DNA from: Kitasatospora sp. Root107
Lineage (GTDB): Bacteria > Actinomycetota > Actinomycetes > Streptomycetales > Streptomycetaceae
NCBI RefSeq assembly: GCF_001424875.1
Contig: NZ_LMCT01000004.1
Location: forward strand, 134,471-182,166
Direction of reading: 5' to 3'
Length of the DNA: 47,696 nt
Positions within the stretch are counted from its first letter, which is position 1; each line of letters opens with the position of its first letter. The notes under the pieces were generated by a model. The model did not search any database, was not told the origin of the DNA, and worked only from the letters and a program-made list of their open reading frames with translations. The position numbers and the translations under genes were made by a program. Below are positions 7,804-16,341 of this stretch, in pieces.

Positions 7804-9552
7804 GACTGCATCACCGTCACCTTTCCTTCGGCCAACTCGGCCTGGTGGCAGGAGCCGTCGGGCCACCGAACTCGCAGACGCGGTCCGTCCACGGAGACTT
7901 GGAGGCCGGGGAAACCGTACTGCGCGGAGCGCCCGAGCCGGGCCGCGCAGACGAACAGCCCGTCGCTGGTCGTCCCGGTGAGTGCGGGCAGCGCGCCGAC
8001 GGGCCCGAAGGCCGTACCGTCCGGCAGCTCGTACACCGAGGCGGGGCCGAAGCCGTGCAGGGGGCGCAGTGCCGAGCTCAGGTCCGGCGTCCGGGCCCAG
8101 GCGGTGCCGTCGGTGACCGCCAAGGAGACGGAGCTGCCGGCGACGGCCCAACCCCCTTGGTGCACCGGGGTTCCGGCCAGGGCGCCGGTCACCAGGTGAG
8201 CCCGGATCTCGTCCGCGCCGTGGGCCAGGGTGAGCGAGGTGACGGTGACGCCGTCCCAGGGGGAGTGGCTGGAGGCGGCCCAGCCGTCGCCCGCGCCGAG
8301 CGGGGTGATCCGGCCTCGTTCACTGACGACACCATCGCGGAGCAGCCCGAAGTGGTTGTCGGGCAGGGCAGACGGCCCGGTCACGGTGGAGTGCGCGAGC
8401 CTCGCGTACAACGGGTCGTCAGGGTGCGCCTCGTCCACCGGCTGGTCGTCGCTGCCGTGGTTGTGCAGCCGCACCACACCGTCGTCGGCGGTCGACTGGA
8501 TCAGCCACCCGGGCACCGGCAGCGGGTGGACCGTGTCGGCGCGTTCGGCCGGGGCGGGCTCCTCCACCGCCGTCCAGACCGGGTGGGTCGGCGGCAGCAG
8601 CAGGCCGACGAAACCCTTGCTGGCCCAGTACGGCGAGGCGGGCCCGGAGTAGGACTGGACCAGCGGCGGGTACGGCCCGTACCAGCCGAGCGAGAGCAGC
8701 CCGTCGGGGCCGGCCGCGCCCCGGTCGAGGAAGTGCCGCAGGGTGCCGGAGGCGATCCGCCGGGTGGTGCCTGGGCTCAGCGGGGTGCGCCCGGCCAGTG
8801 CGCCCGCCCAGAGCGGGGCTGCGGCGGCGAACCGGTAGCTGAGCGAGCGGCCCTGGTGGATCGGGGCGCCGTCGCCGCCGAAGGTTCGGGCGTAGCCGTC
8901 CAGGTGGGCGGCGAGCCGGTCGCCGTAGCGGGCCAGCAGCGGCGGGTCGGCCGACAGGTGGGCGTGCAGGACGGGGTAGAGGTGCAGCGCCCATCCGTTG
9001 TAGTGGTCGAAGGCGCGCGGGCGGCCGTCGGTGTACCAGCCCTCGCCGAGATACCACTGTTCGATCCGGTACGAGTACTTCCGTTCGCGCGCGGCCGTGA
9101 TCGAGGAGCTGTGCGCGGTCGACTTCCCGCTCTGGGCGGCGGAGATCGAGGATCGAGGCGGCCTCCACCATGGCCTGGCCCCGATCGGTGATCACCGGCC
9201 AGGACTCGTCGCCGGGAGTCAGCTCGCGCGAGCTGGTCGGGGCCAGGGTGCCCGCCGCCAGCCCGGCCGCGTACCGCTCGAGCAGCCCGGCCGGGTCGGC
9301 GCCGTCGGCCCCGGCCACCCGGAAGGCGGCCAGCAGGAAGGTGCGGGCGTACCCCTCCAGGCCGTCCGAGCGTGGCCCTGACCAGCTGGCACGTGGGCCC
9401 GGCAGGTCGATCAGGGCCTGGCCGGGGCTGGCGTACGGCCGGACGGCGGCCAGCAGGCCGTCGGCGACGGCCTCCCAGTGCGCCCTGGTCCAACCGGTGT
9501 GCGGGCTGAGCTCGCGGTCCTCGGGGGGCAGCGGGAAGGGAAAGACGGGCAT
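7800..9552 (-). pseudogene. DUF2264 family protein, frame-disrupted and internally shortened
   Basis: DUF2264 proteins are helical-barrel proteins related to polysaccharide-processing enzymes. The N-terminal frame (9552 to about 9153) gives the typical start FPLPPEDRELSPHTGWTR, WSGPRSDGLEGYARTFLLAA and GQAMVEAASI. The rest (from about 9150 to 7800) lies in another frame: IEQWYLGEGWYTDG, RAFDHYNGWALHLYP, SYSGPASPYWASKGF, then the beta-rich C-terminal domain. The shift coincides with a tandem 7-bp repeat at 9144-9157; removing one copy joins the frames. Even then only about 20 unusual residues separate MVEAASI from IEQWYLG, where relatives have a helical segment of several tens of residues, so a block also seems to be missing. 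This is either a true pseudogene or a local sequence/assembly error. Confidence 0.8.
9144..9157. repeat. Tandem 7-bp duplication causing the DUF2264 frameshift
   Basis: GATCGAG occurs twice in a row (9144-9150 and 9151-9157). Deleting one copy converts the upstream reading frame into the downstream one, so this duplication is enough to explain the frameshift. Confidence 0.75.
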
Positions 9553-9582
9553 GGCGGGTCCTCTGTCCGGGGCTACCCGCCG

Positions 9583-9611
9583 AATCTAGGAGGGCGCTGA
9601 TCATGCGTCAA
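9583..9611 (-). promoter_or_regulatory. Promoter of the leftward DUF2264-isomerase operon
   Basis: Reading leftward, TTGACG (9611-9606), exactly 17 bases, then TAGATT (9588-9583), a close match to a vegetative sigma consensus. The start codon is at 9552, about 30 bases downstream of the -10. Confidence 0.7.
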
Positions 9612-9626
9612 GGACTGCGGATCGAA

Positions 9627-9662
9627 TGATCTGTTAAGAGATCAGTTCAGATCATTTGATCT
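9627..9662. promoter_or_regulatory. Double inverted-repeat operator between the divergent sugar operons
   Basis: Four copies of one 6-base half-site occur in 36 bases: TGATCT at 9627 and its inverse AGATCA at 9639 (spacer 6), then AGATCA at 9649 and TGATCT at 9657 (spacer 2). The block sits just upstream of the -35 of both divergent promoters, so a dimeric regulator bound here could act in both directions. No regulator gene of this locus lies within the window. Confidence 0.65.
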
Positions 9663-9669
9663 CAATCCC

Positions 9670-9698
9670 TTGACTCCGATCGCCGACCGCCCCAAGAT
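9670..9698 (+). promoter_or_regulatory. Probable promoter of the rightward sugar operon
   Basis: TTGACT (9670-9675), 17 bases, then CAAGAT (9693-9698). The -35 is good and the -10 is weak, which fits a promoter that needs an activator bound at the adjacent inverted repeats. Confidence 0.45.
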
Positions 9699-9784
9699 GG
9701 CGATCACACCTCGTCAGATCGCCGTAAGCAAGGCGGTCCAGGGTCAAATCGGCCTTCTCGATCCCCCCGTACTGGAGCCGTGCC

Positions 9785-11128
9785 ATGCCCTCTTCCCCCA
9801 CCCGCCCCCGCAGAGCCCTCCTCCTCGCGGCCGCCTCCGCGCTCTCGCTCTCCCTGGTCGCCGCCTGCGGCAGCAGCGGCAGCACGGGCAGCGCCGACCA
9901 GCCGAGCGCCGAGGTCAATGACGGCAAGCCGGTCAGCCTCACCTTCTGGGGCTGGGCCAAGGGCACCAAGGACGTGGTCGCGGCCTTCAACGCCTCGCAC
10001 CCGAACACCCAGATCACCTTCGAGGAGATCCCCTCCGGCAACGCGGGCGGCTACGCGAAGATTGCCAACGCGGTGAAGGCGGGCAACGCCCCCGACGTCT
10101 TCAACGTCGAGTACCCGCAGCTGCCCGACTTCGTCAGCCAGGGCGCCGTGCAGGACATCTCCAAGCTGGTCAGCGCCGACCTGAAGGCCAAGTACCTGCC
10201 GCAGTCGGTCGAGCTGACCACCCTCGGCGGCAAGAACTGGGCGCTCCCGCTGGACGCCGCCCCGCAGGCCTTCTACTACCGCAAGGACCTGTTCGAGAAG
10301 GCCGGGATCACCGTGCCGAAGACCTGGGACGAGTTCCGCACCGCCGCCGAGAAGCTCAAGCAGGCCGATCCGAACACCCGGATCGCCACCTTCTTCCCGG
10401 ACGACCCGAGCACCTTCGAGGCGCTCTCCTGGCAGGCCGGCGCCAAGTGGTTCGGCACCCAGGGCGACAGCTGGAAGGTCAACCTGACCAGCGCCGAGAC
10501 CACCAAGGTCGCCGACTACTGGCAGAAGATGATCGCCGACGACCTGGTCCGCTCGATGCCCTCGTTCAGCCAGCAGTGGACCGCCTCGCTGCAGAAGGGC
10601 GAGACGGCCGGCTACCTCGGCGCCTCCTGGGGCGGCGGTGTGCTGAAGTCCTCGGTGCCGGACGGCACCGGCAAGTGGGCGGTCGCCCCGATGCCGAGCT
10701 GGGACGGCAGCCCCGCCAGCGGCATGCTCGGCGGCACCACCTTCGCGGTCTCCAAGGACAGCAAGAAGGCCAAAGCCGCCGTCGAGTTCGCCACCTGGGC
10801 CACCACCACCCCCGAGGGCATCAAGGCCCGGATCGCCTCCGGCACCTCCTCCGCCTACCCGGCCTCGCCCGAGCTGATCCCGGTCGCCAAGGCGGCCTTC
10901 GACACTGCCTTCTACGGCGGCCAGGACATCTACTCGATCTACGTCGACGCGGCCAAGTCCATCAAGCCGAACTGGAGCTGGGGCCCGGCGATGGGTGCCA
11001 CCAACACCTCGCTGAAGGACGCCTTCGGCAAGCTCGGCAGCGGCGGCACCCTCGGCCAGGCCACGGACGGCGCGCAGAAGGCCACCGTCGCCGAGCTGAA
11101 GAACCGCGGGCTCAAGGTCGCCGAGTGA
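9785..11128 (+). CDS. ABC transporter sugar-binding lipoprotein
   Basis: An extracellular solute-binding protein of family 1 (maltose-binding type), 447 residues. It has a lipoprotein signal with lipobox LVAAC (Cys28). The mature protein starts with a Ser/Gly linker and VSLTFWGWAKGTKDVV, and contains NAPDVFNVEYPQLPDF, LPLDAAPQAFYYRKDLF and TWDEFRTAAEKLKQ, all hallmarks of the family. It captures a sugar or related carbohydrate outside the membrane and hands it to the two permeases encoded next. GGAG at 9774-9777 is a good ribosome site, 7 bases before ATG 9785. The stop overlaps the GTG start of the next gene. As in many Streptomyces sugar systems no ATPase gene is present; a shared MsiK-type ATPase elsewhere is likely. 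Confidence 0.95.
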   Translation: MPSSPTRPRRALLLAAASALSLSLVAACGSSGSTGSADQPSAEVNDGKPVSLTFWGWAKGTKDVVAAFNASHPNTQITFEEIPSGNAGGYAKIANAVKAGNAPDVFNVEYPQLPDFVSQGAVQDISKLVSADLKAKYLPQSVELTTLGGKNWALPLDAAPQAFYYRKDLFEKAGITVPKTWDEFRTAAEKLKQADPNTRIATFFPDDPSTFEALSWQAGAKWFGTQGDSWKVNLTSAETTKVADYWQKMIADDLVRSMPSFSQQWTASLQKGETAGYLGASWGGGVLKSSVPDGTGKWAVAPMPSWDGSPASGMLGGTTFAVSKDSKKAKAAVEFATWATTTPEGIKARIASGTSSAYPASPELIPVAKAAFDTAFYGGQDIYSIYVDAAKSIKPNWSWGPAMGATNTSLKDAFGKLGSGGTLGQATDGAQKATVAELKNRGLKVAE

Positions 11129-12042
11129 CCACGCCCACCAAAGGCGTCCGGCGGAGCAGGTACGGGGCGGTGGGTGCGCTGCTCGCCCCGTTCCTGGTCC
11201 TCTTCACCGCCTGCACGCTCATCCCGATCGGCTACGCGCTCTACCTCAGCCTGTACACCGAGCGCAGTTCAGGACTCGGCTTCGGCGGCGCCGAGACCGT
11301 CTTCACCGGTCTGTCGAACTACACCCGGGCGCTCGGCGACGAGGCGTTCCGGGCCGGGTTCCTGACCACGGCCCAGTACTGCCTGCTGTACATCCCGCTG
11401 ATGGTCGGCCTGTCGCTGCTGCTGGCCCTGCTGCTGGACTCCGCGCTCGCCCGGGCCCGCCGGTTCTTCCAACTGGCGCTGTTCCTGCCGCACGCGGTGC
11501 CCGGCATCATCGCGGCGCTGATCTGGATGTACCTCTACACCCCCGGCATCAGCCCGGTGATCAGTGCGCTGGACGCGGTCGGCTCGCATCCTGACCTGCT
11601 CGGCAGTCCGCTCCCCGCCGTGGTGAACATCGCGCTCTGGGAGTGGACCGGCTACAACATGGTGATCTTCTACGCCGCGCTGCAGGCCATCCCGCGCGAG
11701 GTGCTGGAGGCCGCCGTGGTGGACGGCGCCGGGCCGCTGCGCACCGCGCTGAACATCAAGATCCCGCTGATCCGGGCCTCGCTCACGATGGTCGGTCTGT
11801 TCACCCTGATCGGCTCGCTCCAGCTGTTCACCGAGCCGATGATCCTGCACGGCGTCTCACCCGGCGTCATCAGCACCTGGACCCCCAACATGTACGCCTA
11901 CACCGCCGCCTTCGAACGCGGTGACTACGGACTGGCCGCGGCCTCCTCGGTGCTGCTCGCACTCACCGCCGCCGCGCTCTCCTTCGTGGTCACCCGACTC
12001 GGCCGGGGCCGCGCGGGCAAACGGACGGAGGTCACCGGATGA
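11125..12042 (+). CDS. Sugar ABC transporter permease (MalF type)
   Basis: A 305-residue inner-membrane permease with about six transmembrane helices, starting with a short basic tail and the first helix (LLAPFLVLFTACTLIPIGYA). The cytoplasmic EAA loop that docks to the ATPase reads EAAVVDGAGPLRTALNIKIP. GTG 11125 is chosen over longer frames because its GTGA overlaps the stop of the binding-protein gene, and the residues upstream in this frame belong to a shadow frame. It pairs with the following permease to form the translocation channel of a carbohydrate-uptake (CUT1) transporter. Confidence 0.93.
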   Translation: MTTPTKGVRRSRYGAVGALLAPFLVLFTACTLIPIGYALYLSLYTERSSGLGFGGAETVFTGLSNYTRALGDEAFRAGFLTTAQYCLLYIPLMVGLSLLLALLLDSALARARRFFQLALFLPHAVPGIIAALIWMYLYTPGISPVISALDAVGSHPDLLGSPLPAVVNIALWEWTGYNMVIFYAALQAIPREVLEAAVVDGAGPLRTALNIKIPLIRASLTMVGLFTLIGSLQLFTEPMILHGVSPGVISTWTPNMYAYTAAFERGDYGLAAASSVLLALTAAALSFVVTRLGRGRAGKRTEVTG

Positions 12043-12938
12043 CCACCCTGCTCTCCCCGCCCCGGCCTTCGGTGAGCGAGACCGAACGCCAACGCCCGCG
12101 CCGGCCCTGGTCGTTGTCGAAGACCGCGGTCAACGGCACGCTGTTGCTGGCCACCGCCTACACCCTGCTCCCGCTCGGCTGGCTGGTCACCGCCTCCGCC
12201 AAGAACACCGGCGACCTGATCGGCGGCCGGGCGCTCACCCCGGACCGCTGGAACCTCGGCGCCAACCTGAGCGCACTGGCCGAAGCCGGTGACGGCATCT
12301 ACTTCCGCTGGTACCTCAACTCCCTGCTGTACGCCGGGATCGGGGCCGTGCTCTGCGCGTTCGTCTGCGTCTGCGCCGGCTACGCCTTCCACGTCTACGC
12401 CTTCCCCGGCAAGGAGAAGGTCTTCGGTCTGGTGCTGCTCGGCGTGCTGGTGCCGACCACCGCGCTCGCCCTGCCGATGTACCTGCTCGCCTCCGAACTG
12501 CACCTGGTGAACACCTTCTGGGCGGTCTTCCTGCCCTCGCTGGTCAACCCCTTCGGCGTCTATCTGGCCCGGGTGTTCTGCGCCGGGTACGTCCCCGGCG
12601 AGGTGCTGGAGGCGGCCCGGATGGACGGTGCGGGGGAGTTGCGCACCTTCTGGTCGATCGGGCTCAAGATGGTGATGCCCGGCTTCGTGACGGTGTTCCT
12701 GTTCCAGTTCACCGCGATCTGGAACAACTTCTTCCTGCCGCTGGTGATGCTCTCCGACAACCGGCTCTTCCCGGTCAGCCTCGGCCTGTACAGCTGGAAC
12801 GCCCAGACCCGCGCCTTCCCCGAGTACTACCCGCTGGTGGTGATCGGCTCGCTGCTCGCCGTCGTCCCGCTGGTGGTCGCCTTCGTGGCCCTGCAGCGGC
12901 ACTGGAAGGCCGGGCTCACCGCCGGGAGCGTCAAATGA
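12039..12938 (+). CDS. Sugar ABC transporter permease (MalG type)
   Basis: A 299-residue second channel subunit. It has a long soluble N-terminus, six predicted transmembrane helices and the EAA loop EAARMDGAGELRTFWSIGLK. The C-terminus (LQRHWKAGLTAGSVK) matches the MalG-type ending, which often reads GLTAGAVK. It starts in an ATGA overlap (12039-12042) with the previous permease, and its own stop overlaps the dehydrogenase start in the same way, so transporter and catabolic genes are co-translated. The substrate is unknown. Confidence 0.94.
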   Translation: MTTLLSPPRPSVSETERQRPRRPWSLSKTAVNGTLLLATAYTLLPLGWLVTASAKNTGDLIGGRALTPDRWNLGANLSALAEAGDGIYFRWYLNSLLYAGIGAVLCAFVCVCAGYAFHVYAFPGKEKVFGLVLLGVLVPTTALALPMYLLASELHLVNTFWAVFLPSLVNPFGVYLARVFCAGYVPGEVLEAARMDGAGELRTFWSIGLKMVMPGFVTVFLFQFTAIWNNFFLPLVMLSDNRLFPVSLGLYSWNAQTRAFPEYYPLVVIGSLLAVVPLVVAFVALQRHWKAGLTAGSVK

Positions 12939-14020
12939 CCACCTTCACTCAGCCTGTTCAGGAGACCCGCGTGCCCGACCTCGCACCGGCGCCCGTCCCA
13001 CCGGGCCGCCCGCTCCGCCGCCCGCGTGCCCTGCTGGCCATGCAGCGCGACCTGGCCGAGCAGCTGATCGACCCCGGTACGCTCGCCCGGCTCGCCGAAC
13101 TCGCGGACCTCGACCCGCTGTTGGTGGTGGACGACTTCACCGAACCGGCCGCCGCCGCCGCCTTGCGGGAGGCCGAGGTGATCGTCAGCAGCTGGGGCTG
13201 CCCGCCGCTGGACGAGGCCGTACTGGCCGCCGCCCCGCAGCTGCGCGCGGTGATCCACGCTGCCGGATCGGTCAAGCACCACATCACCGACGCCTGCTGG
13301 CAGCGCGGCCTCCAGGTCACCTCCGCCGCCTGGGCCAACGCCCTCCCGGTCGCCGAATACACCGTCGCCGCCGTGCTGTTCGCCAACAAGCAGCTGTTCC
13401 GGATCCGCGAGGACTACCGCGCCAGGCGCGCCCCGCACGACTGGCAGCGCGCATACGCCGGCACCGGCAACTACCGCCGCACGGTGGGCATCATCGGCGC
13501 CTCCCGGATCGGCCGCCGGGTGATCGAGCTGCTCCGGCCGCACGACCTCGACCTGCTGCTGCACGACCCGTACGTGACGGCGGAGGAGGCGCTCGCGCTC
13601 GGTACCCGGGCGGTCGAGCTGGACGAACTCTGTGCCGCTGCCGACGTGGTGAGCGTGCACGCCCCCGAACTCGCCGAGACCCACCACCTGATCGACGCCC
13701 GCCGGCTCGCCCTGATGCGGGACGGCGCCACCCTGATCAACACCTCGCGCGGCTCGCTGATCGACCAGGACGCCCTGCTCGCCGAGCTGCTGCCCGGACG
13801 GCTGAACGCGGTGCTGGACGTCACCATCCCCGAGGTGCTGCCCGCCGACTCCCCGCTCTACGAGCTGCCGAACGTGCTGCTCACCCCGCATGTCGCCGGA
13901 TCGCTCGGCGGCGAGCTGCACCGGATGGCCGTGGCGGCCGCCGACGAGCTGGCCCGCTACGCGGCCGGCCGGCCGTTCGCCCACCCCGTGCTGCCGCAGG
14001 ACATCTCCACCAGCGCGTGA
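12935..14020 (+). CDS. D-2-hydroxyacid dehydrogenase family protein
   Basis: A 361-residue NAD(P)-dependent dehydrogenase of the phosphoglycerate/hydroxypyruvate type. The catalytic domain is split around a Rossmann domain with VGIIGASRIGRRV. Later motifs are the substrate Arg in NTSRGSLIDQDAL, a Glu in VTIPEVLPADSPLY and the catalytic His in LTPHVAGSLGGE. Family members reduce 2-keto acids such as hydroxypyruvate, glyoxylate or tartronate semialdehyde-like products to hydroxyacids, or do the reverse. With a glycerate kinase at the end of the operon, production of glycerate is a reasonable guess. ATG 12935 overlaps the permease stop; the first 35 residues (Pro-rich) look dispensable, and the internal Met of MQRDLAEQL is an alternative start. 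Confidence 0.88.
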   Translation: MTTFTQPVQETRVPDLAPAPVPPGRPLRRPRALLAMQRDLAEQLIDPGTLARLAELADLDPLLVVDDFTEPAAAAALREAEVIVSSWGCPPLDEAVLAAAPQLRAVIHAAGSVKHHITDACWQRGLQVTSAAWANALPVAEYTVAAVLFANKQLFRIREDYRARRAPHDWQRAYAGTGNYRRTVGIIGASRIGRRVIELLRPHDLDLLLHDPYVTAEEALALGTRAVELDELCAAADVVSVHAPELAETHHLIDARRLALMRDGATLINTSRGSLIDQDALLAELLPGRLNAVLDVTIPEVLPADSPLYELPNVLLTPHVAGSLGGELHRMAVAAADELARYAAGRPFAHPVLPQDISTSA

Positions 14021-14047
14021 ACTTGACTATCTGTTAGGAGTGTTGTG

Positions 14048-15199
14048 ATGTCCCGCAGGGTCATCGGCGTCGTGATGAACGGCGTCACCGGGCGGATGGG
14101 TTACCGCCAGCACCTGGTCCGTTCGATCCTCGCCATCCGCGAGCAGGGCGGTCTCGCCCTCGGCGACGGCGAGGTGCTGTGGCCCGAACCGATCCTGGTC
14201 GGCCGGAGCGAGCTCAAGCTCAAGGAGCTGGCCGACCGGCACGGCCTCACCCACTGGACCACCTCGCTGGACGAGGCACTCGCCCACCCGCTGGCCGAGA
14301 TCTACTTCGACGCCCAGGTCACCCCGGCCCGGGAAGCCGCGCTGCGTACCGCGATCGCGGCCGGCAAGCACATCTACACCGAGAAGCCGACCGCCGAGTC
14401 CCTTTCCAGCGCGCTGGAGTTGGCCCGCCTGGCGACCGCCGCAGGGGTGTGCAACGGCGCGGTGCAGGACAAGCTCTTCCTGCCCGGCCTGATCAAGCTC
14501 AAGCGGTTGGTGGACGGCGGCTTCTTCGGCCGGATCCTGTCCGTGCGCGGCGAGTTCGGCTACTGGGTCTTCGAGGGCGACTGGCAGAGCGCCCAGCGCC
14601 CGTCCTGGAACTACCGGGCCGAGGACGGCGGCGGGATGATCCTGGACATGTTCCCGCACTGGCGCTACGTGCTGGACAACATCATCGCCCCGGTCCGCTC
14701 GGTGTACGCGCACACCGCCACCCACATCCCGACCCGGGTGGACGAGCAGGGCGCGGCCTACCCGGCGACGGCGGACGACGCGGCGTACGGCGTCTTCGAG
14801 TTGGCGGGCGGTGTGACCGCGCAGATCAACTCCTCCTGGGCGGTGCGGGTGGACCGCGACGAGCTGGTCGAGTTCCAGGTGGACGGCACCGAGGGCAGTG
14901 CGGTCGCGGGCCTGCGCAACTGCCGGATCCAGCACCGGGGTTCGACCCCGAAGCCGGTCTGGAACCCCGACCTGCCGGCCGGTGAGTCGTTCCGTACGCA
15001 GTGGCAGCAGGTGCCGGACAACGGCGAGTTCGACAACGGCTTCAAGGTGCAGTGGGAGCTCTTCCTGCGCCATGTGGTGACCGGGTCGGAGTACCGCTGG
15101 GACCTGCTGGAGGGCGCCAAGGGCGTCCAACTGGCGGAGCTGGGGCTGCGGTCGGCCCGCGAGGGCCGCCGGTTCGACGTGCCGGAGCTGACGCTGTGA
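14048..15199 (+). CDS. Gfo/Idh/MocA family oxidoreductase
   Basis: A 383-residue NAD(P)-dependent sugar or cyclitol dehydrogenase. The N-terminal nucleotide-binding segment is VVMNGVTGRMG (about 8-18), the catalytic EKP motif is at 112-114 (YTEKPTAE), and the C-terminal substrate domain contains GGGMILDMFPHWRYVLDNI, where the Asp and His usually take part in catalysis. Such enzymes oxidise a ring or chain hydroxyl of sugars, inositols or their acids to a ketone. AGGAG at 14036-14040 lies 7 bases before ATG 14048, which is preferred to the adjacent GTG 14045. This is the only gene of the operon with a clear gap (27 bases) before it. Its stop overlaps the GTG of the next gene. Confidence 0.92.
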   Translation: MSRRVIGVVMNGVTGRMGYRQHLVRSILAIREQGGLALGDGEVLWPEPILVGRSELKLKELADRHGLTHWTTSLDEALAHPLAEIYFDAQVTPAREAALRTAIAAGKHIYTEKPTAESLSSALELARLATAAGVCNGAVQDKLFLPGLIKLKRLVDGGFFGRILSVRGEFGYWVFEGDWQSAQRPSWNYRAEDGGGMILDMFPHWRYVLDNIIAPVRSVYAHTATHIPTRVDEQGAAYPATADDAAYGVFELAGGVTAQINSSWAVRVDRDELVEFQVDGTEGSAVAGLRNCRIQHRGSTPKPVWNPDLPAGESFRTQWQQVPDNGEFDNGFKVQWELFLRHVVTGSEYRWDLLEGAKGVQLAELGLRSAREGRRFDVPELTL

Positions 15200-16341
15200 C
15201 CGTCTCGCTGAACCTGCCGGGTGTCGGCCCGTACCGGATGCGGGAGCCGTTGGCGCTGCCGGCCGGTCCGGCCCCGGTCTCCCGGGTCGTGTACGCCGCC
15301 GCGCACGTGGTGGCCGATCCGCTCGGCACGAATGCTCCGGGTGCACCGGCCGTCCTCGACTGGGACGCCACCCTCGCCTTCCGGCACCACCTCTGGTCGC
15401 TCGGACTCGGCATCGCCGACGCGATGGACACCGCGCAGCGCGGCATGGGCCTGGACTGGGCAGCGACCCGTGAACTGATCACCCGCTCCGGCGCCGAGGC
15501 CCGCGCGGTGGGCGGCCGACTGGCCTGCGGGGTCGGCACCGACCAGCTCGCCGCCCCGTCGCTGGACGGCGTACTCGCCGCCTACGAAGAGCAGTTGGCG
15601 GTGGTCGAGCAGGCCGGCGCACAGCCGATCCTGATGGCCAGCCGAGCGCTGGCCGCCACCGCCCGTGGACCGGAGGACTACCTCGCGGTCTACGGGAAGC
15701 TGATCGGGCAGTCCGCGCAGCCGGTGATCCTGCACTGGCTGGGCGAGATGTTCGACCCGGCGCTGGCCGGGTACTGGGGGTCGGCCGACCTGGACCGCGC
15801 CACCGAGACGGTGCTGACCCTGATCGGCGAGCACACCGGCCGGATCGACGGCATCAAGGTCTCGCTGCTGGACGCGGACCGCGAGATCGCGCTGCGGCGG
15901 GCGCTCCCGGCCGGTGTCCGACTCTACACCGGCGACGACTTCAACTACCCGGAGCTGATCCGGGGCGACGAACTCGGCTACAGCGACGCCCTGTTGGGCA
16001 TCTTCGACCCGGTCGCCGGGGTGGCCGCCGCCGCGCTGGGCGCGCTGGACGCGGGCGACCTCGACCGGTACGACGCGCTGTTCGGCCCGACCCTGCCGCT
16101 GGCCCGGCACCTGTTCGGCGCGCCGACCTACCACTACAAGACCGGGATCGTCTTCCTGGCCTGGCTGGCGGGGCATCAGGAGCACTTCACCATGGTCGCC
16201 GGGGCGCAGAGCGCGCGGTCGGTGCCCCACCTGGTCGAGCTCTTCCAACTGGCTGATGCCGCCGGTGTGTTGCCCGACCCTGAGCTGGCCGCCCGGCGGA
16301 TGCGGGAGTACCTCGCGGTGACGGCGGGGGTGACGGCGTGA
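15196..16341 (+). CDS. DUF993 family protein, dihydrodipicolinate-synthase-like aldolase
   Basis: A 381-residue protein of the DUF993 family, which is placed with class I aldolases of the DHDPS/N-acetylneuraminate-lyase fold. Recognisable segments are VVYAAAHVVADP, FRHHLWSLGLGIADAMDTAQ, ILHWLGEMFDPALAGYW, DGIKVSLLD and FLAWLAGHQEHFTMV. Lys221 in GIKVS is at the place of the Schiff-base lysine of DHDPS enzymes, so retro-aldol cleavage of a 2-keto-3-deoxy-type sugar acid or a related keto sugar is plausible but unproven. The GTG 15196 start overlaps the previous stop, and the stop overlaps the next GTG, so it is translated with its neighbours. Confidence 0.88.
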   Translation: MTVSLNLPGVGPYRMREPLALPAGPAPVSRVVYAAAHVVADPLGTNAPGAPAVLDWDATLAFRHHLWSLGLGIADAMDTAQRGMGLDWAATRELITRSGAEARAVGGRLACGVGTDQLAAPSLDGVLAAYEEQLAVVEQAGAQPILMASRALAATARGPEDYLAVYGKLIGQSAQPVILHWLGEMFDPALAGYWGSADLDRATETVLTLIGEHTGRIDGIKVSLLDADREIALRRALPAGVRLYTGDDFNYPELIRGDELGYSDALLGIFDPVAGVAAAALGALDAGDLDRYDALFGPTLPLARHLFGAPTYHYKTGIVFLAWLAGHQEHFTMVAGAQSARSVPHLVELFQLADAAGVLPDPELAARRMREYLAVTAGVTA

